In this document: positions 62,108-64,000 of the stretch, one piece after another
How positions within the stretch are numbered: position 1 is the first letter of the stretch
Layout: each line of letters starts with the position of its first letter
Source of the DNA: Streptomyces sp. SM10
GTDB lineage: Bacteria > Actinomycetota > Actinomycetes > Streptomycetales > Streptomycetaceae
Reading direction: 5' to 3'
Length of the DNA: 64,000 nt
Assembly: GCF_002910915.1 (NCBI RefSeq)
Contig: NZ_NEUF01000068.1
Coordinates: forward strand, 62,001 to 126,000
Notes under the pieces: model-generated
What the model was told of the DNA's origin: nothing
The model's input: the letters and a program-made list of their open reading frames with translations, nothing else
Database searches by the model: none
Made by a program: the position numbers and the translations under genes

Positions 62108-62641
62108 ATGCTCACCACCATGACCACAGTCCGCGGTTCCACCGGCTCCGTCGTCGCTCTCACCCTCAGTGTGCGGGACCTCCTGCCCGAGGACCTGCCC
62201 GCATGCTCGTGGTCGGGCTCGGCCACCCACGTGCGCCGGGTGGAGGAGGAGCTGGCGCGCGCTGCTGCCGGGGAGGTGGATTACCTGGCTGTGTGCACTC
62301 CGGCGGATCTGCCGGTGGCAATCGGCGGCGTCGACTACAGGGCCTCAGAGGGGGCCGGCACACTGTGGCAGCTCGCCGTGATCCCGGCGCTTCAGTCCTG
62401 CGGCCTGGGAACACTGCTGATCCGGTCCGCCGAGCAGAGGATCAGAAGCCGTGGCCTGCTGAGGGCCGAACTCGCGGTGGAGGAGAACAATCCTCGGGCG
62501 CATGCGTTGTACCGGCGTCTCGGCTACGTCACCTACGGCCGGAAACCGGATGCCTGGGACGCGGAGGAGCCCGACGGTTCGGTGCGTCGCCACGAGACCA
62601 TGTGCGTTCTCCTGCGAAAGCACCTCGATCCCGTCGGTTGA
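62108..62641 (+). CDS. GNAT family N-acetyltransferase
   Basis: A 177-residue acetyltransferase. The ATG at 62108 (or 62120) begins after a remnant. It contains LSVRDLLPEDLPACSWSG, DYLAVCTPADLPVAIGGVDYRASEGAGTLWQLAVIPALQSCGLGTLLIRSAEQRIRSRGLLRAELAVEENNPRAHALYRRLGYVTYG, with the CoA motif QSCGLGT and the ENNPRAxALYRRLGY strand typical of RimI-like and antibiotic-modifying GNATs. Target unknown. Convergent with the DUF1707 remnant. Confidence 0.9.
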   Translation: MLTTMTTVRGSTGSVVALTLSVRDLLPEDLPACSWSGSATHVRRVEEELARAAAGEVDYLAVCTPADLPVAIGGVDYRASEGAGTLWQLAVIPALQSCGLGTLLIRSAEQRIRSRGLLRAELAVEENNPRAHALYRRLGYVTYGRKPDAWDAEEPDGSVRRHETMCVLLRKHLDPVG

Positions 62642-62679
62642 CAGCGGTGCGAGTGGGCGGCCGATCGCCCGGACGGGCC

Positions 62680-63118
62680 TACTCGCCCGGATTCCACCTG
62701 GGCCGTCTCGACCGCCCAACCGTCGGGGACGACGATCTCGACACCGCCGGCTTGCCCGTCCACCTCGACCTCCACGTCACGCAGCCGGCGATCCGTGGGT
62801 GAAGTCGAGCCTGGCGCCGCCGAGTCCGCCTGAGGCCGTGATCCTCTCAGGGACGCCCCAGACGCCGGCCCGCACCGCACCGGCGACTCCCCCTGGACGA
62901 CCTGCGGCTGGGCCGACGGCATGACGGACGGGCAGCAGTCCGACGCGAGCGGGGCCAGGTCGTCCTGGGTCCTGGCGGTCAGGGCCACCTCCAGCCGCTC
63001 GCCCGACTCGTCCAGGTCGATGCGTCGGTCGGCCGCCTCTTCCCGCAACTCCACCACCCCTCCGCGGGTCCGCGTCGGAGGCATGCAGGGGAAGGGGACT
63101 TGAGGTCTCATCGCTCAT
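62680..63118 (-). pseudogene. DUF1707 membrane-stress type protein, frameshifted
   Basis: The ATG at 63118 gives MSDETSSPLPLHASDADP, the standard DUF1707 start, then the frame shifts near 63060 to VVELREEAADRRIDLDESGERLEVALTARTQDDLAPLASD, the rest of the DUF1707 (SHOCT-like) domain. After more disruption, DVEVEVDGQAGGVEIVVPDGWAVETAQVESG appears, the C-terminal beta domain of the same proteins. At least two frameshifts. Intact relatives are common in actinobacteria and sit near stress regulators. Confidence 0.65.
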
Positions 63119-63173
63119 GAAGCGATGACCATCAGGGGCGGCGGCCCCAACGCCCCGGAACTTCGCGCCGAGG

Positions 63174-63557
63174 TCAGCGCGCGTCCGGAACCCACTCGGC
63201 GACCAGGTCCAGCAACCCCGGGAAGCGGGCGTCGAGGTCGTCGACGCGAACGTGGCTGCGGCGCTCCAGCCCGTACTGCCGCTGTCGCGTGACCCCGGCC
63301 TCGCGCAAGGCCTTGAAGTGATGCGTGAGCGAGGATTTCGGGCGGTCGAGGCCGAACCATCCGCATGAGTGGTCGAACTGCTCCGACTCCACCAGCAGTC
63401 TGCGGACGATACCGAGGCGCAGCGGGTCGCTGAGCGCCCCCAGCACGGTCTCCAGCCTCAGGTCCTCGACCGCCGGCTCGGGCAGGGGGGCCGGCAGATC
63501 CGCAGGCTCCGGCAGGATCGCGAAGCCCCGCACCGCAGACGCCGTCGACAACGACAT
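63174..63557 (-). CDS. ArsR family transcriptional regulator
   Basis: A 127-residue winged-helix repressor. GAGGAG precedes the ATG at 63557. VEDLRLETVLGALSDPLRLGIVRRLLVESEQFDHSCGWFGLDRPKSSLTHHFKALREAGVTRQRQYGLERRSHVRVDDLDARFPGLLDLV shows the ArsR core (LSDPLRLxIVRxL and SSLTHHFKALREAGV). It lacks the metal-binding ELCVCDL motif, so it likely senses an organic ligand. It faces an MFS transporter gene across paired inverted repeats, the usual repressor/exporter arrangement. Confidence 0.92.
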   Translation of the reverse strand: MSLSTASAVRGFAILPEPADLPAPLPEPAVEDLRLETVLGALSDPLRLGIVRRLLVESEQFDHSCGWFGLDRPKSSLTHHFKALREAGVTRQRQYGLERRSHVRVDDLDARFPGLLDLVAEWVPDAR

Positions 63558-63600
63558 GACCAACTCCTCATCCCGGATGTCCCGCACGAGTCACCTTTTT

Positions 63601-63646
63601 GTACGAGTTCAATCGTACTGCATGCTAAGTTCGACTTTACTCGTAC
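63601..63646. promoter_or_regulatory. Inverted repeats between ArsR and MFS genes
   Basis: GTACGA (63601-63606) pairs with TCGTAC (63613-63618) across six bases, and GTACGAGT (63601-63608) pairs with ACTCGTAC (63639-63646). Both genes' promoters should lie here, so ArsR binding could repress both. Confidence 0.75.
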
Positions 63647-63688
63647 CGATCCGACTCGACACGTACTGCCCTTCGGAGGGACTCAGCC

Positions 63689-64000
63689 ATGCCTGGAAGC
63701 CGAGAAGTGGTGTCCGCACCAGCGACTGGAGACCAGCGGCCCGCACGGCCGGAGGGGCCGTCGGGGGTGGAGGCCGCCCGGCCGCCGTCCTGGTGGATCT
63801 GGCTCGCCGCCTGGCCGGTCACGGCGGTCTTCGTCCTCTCCAACGCGGCGACCCCGCTCTACCAGCTGTGGCAGCGCGAGATCGGCTTCTCCAAGGGCAC
63901 GTCAACCGTGGTCTTCGCCTTCTACATCGTCGGCCTGCTCGGTTCGCTGCTGGTCTCGGGGCTCACGTCCGACCGGCTCGGGCGCAAGCCCGTCCTGCTG
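63689..64000 (+). CDS. MFS transporter, N-terminal part (runs off the window)
   Basis: 104 codons of a major facilitator transporter. GGAGGG at 63675-63680 supports the ATG at 63689. A hydrophilic leader (MPGSREVVSAPATGDQR) is followed by helix 1, WWIWLAAWPVTAVFVLSNAATPLYQLWQ, helix 2 region STVVFAFYIVGLLGSLLVSGLTSDRLGRKPVLL. SDRLGRKPVLL is the MFS signature between helices 2 and 3. With the divergent ArsR gene it should form a drug- or metabolite-export unit. Confidence 0.92.
   Translation, partial: MPGSREVVSAPATGDQRPARPEGPSGVEAARPPSWWIWLAAWPVTAVFVLSNAATPLYQLWQREIGFSKGTSTVVFAFYIVGLLGSLLVSGLTSDRLGRKPVLL

Overview
The window is high-GC actinobacterial DNA that reads like a Streptomyces chromosome, most likely an accessory or arm region. 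The evidence is the strong GC bias at third codon positions, GTG starts, twin-arginine signal peptides, many secreted hydrolases, and families typical of Streptomyces (DUF6355, GPP34, DUF1838, DUF2243-CtaG, an SpoIIE-type phosphatase beside a SigB/SigF-type sigma factor). No tRNA, rRNA, CRISPR array, intact transposase, integrase or phage gene was seen. At least fourteen broken genes lie among about fifty intact ones, so this is an eroding region.

Layout. 1-8.3 kb: two remnants at the left edge, a DUF2243-ctaG operon, an LtrA-family membrane protein, a truncated polyprenyl synthetase, a secreted beta-trefoil-like protein, a primase/polymerase remnant and a frameshifted small gene. 8.7-14.3 kb: secreted phosphocholine-type phospholipase C, a secreted GH109-type oxidoreductase-fold glycosidase followed by a NEW3-domain secreted protein, and a Nudix-like protein. 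14.3-21.2 kb: an HTH regulator, then a set of cell-wall-directed secreted proteins (M23 peptidase, class-A-beta-lactamase-like hydrolase, large secreted protein) that share one C-terminal SH3-like module, then an FG-GAP repeat protein. 22-34 kb: an amino-acid permease, a methyltransferase with its SAM-binding motif deleted, a DUF6355 protein, three NAD(P)-dependent oxidoreductases with TetR and HxlR regulators, GPP34 and DUF1838 proteins.

34.5-40.4 kb: secreted glycerophosphodiesterase, RNA 2',3'-cyclic phosphodiesterase, and a stress-signalling group made of a STAS anti-anti-sigma factor, a MarR regulator, a PP2C/SpoIIE phosphatase and a SigF-like sigma factor. 40.7-47.6 kb: a quinone-oxidoreductase-like enzyme, a VOC protein, and a heterodimeric ABC exporter whose two ATPase domains are degenerate in exactly complementary ways. 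47.6-52.8 kb: a plant-polysaccharide locus (GH43, ricin-lectin remnant, GH2, sugar ABC permeases, LacI regulator) that has partly collapsed through deletions; two copies of a LacI-type operator tie it together. 53-64 kb: small metabolic and acetyltransferase genes, a serine hydrolase, a multiply frameshifted SGNH esterase, an F420-type LLM oxidoreductase, a SAM methyltransferase, further remnants, and an ArsR regulator divergent from an MFS transporter that runs off the right edge.

No clearly new multi-gene system was found. The best leads are the SH3-module trio, the one-live-site/one-dead-site ABC exporter, the collapsed LacI regulon, and several sharp palindromes next to regulator genes.
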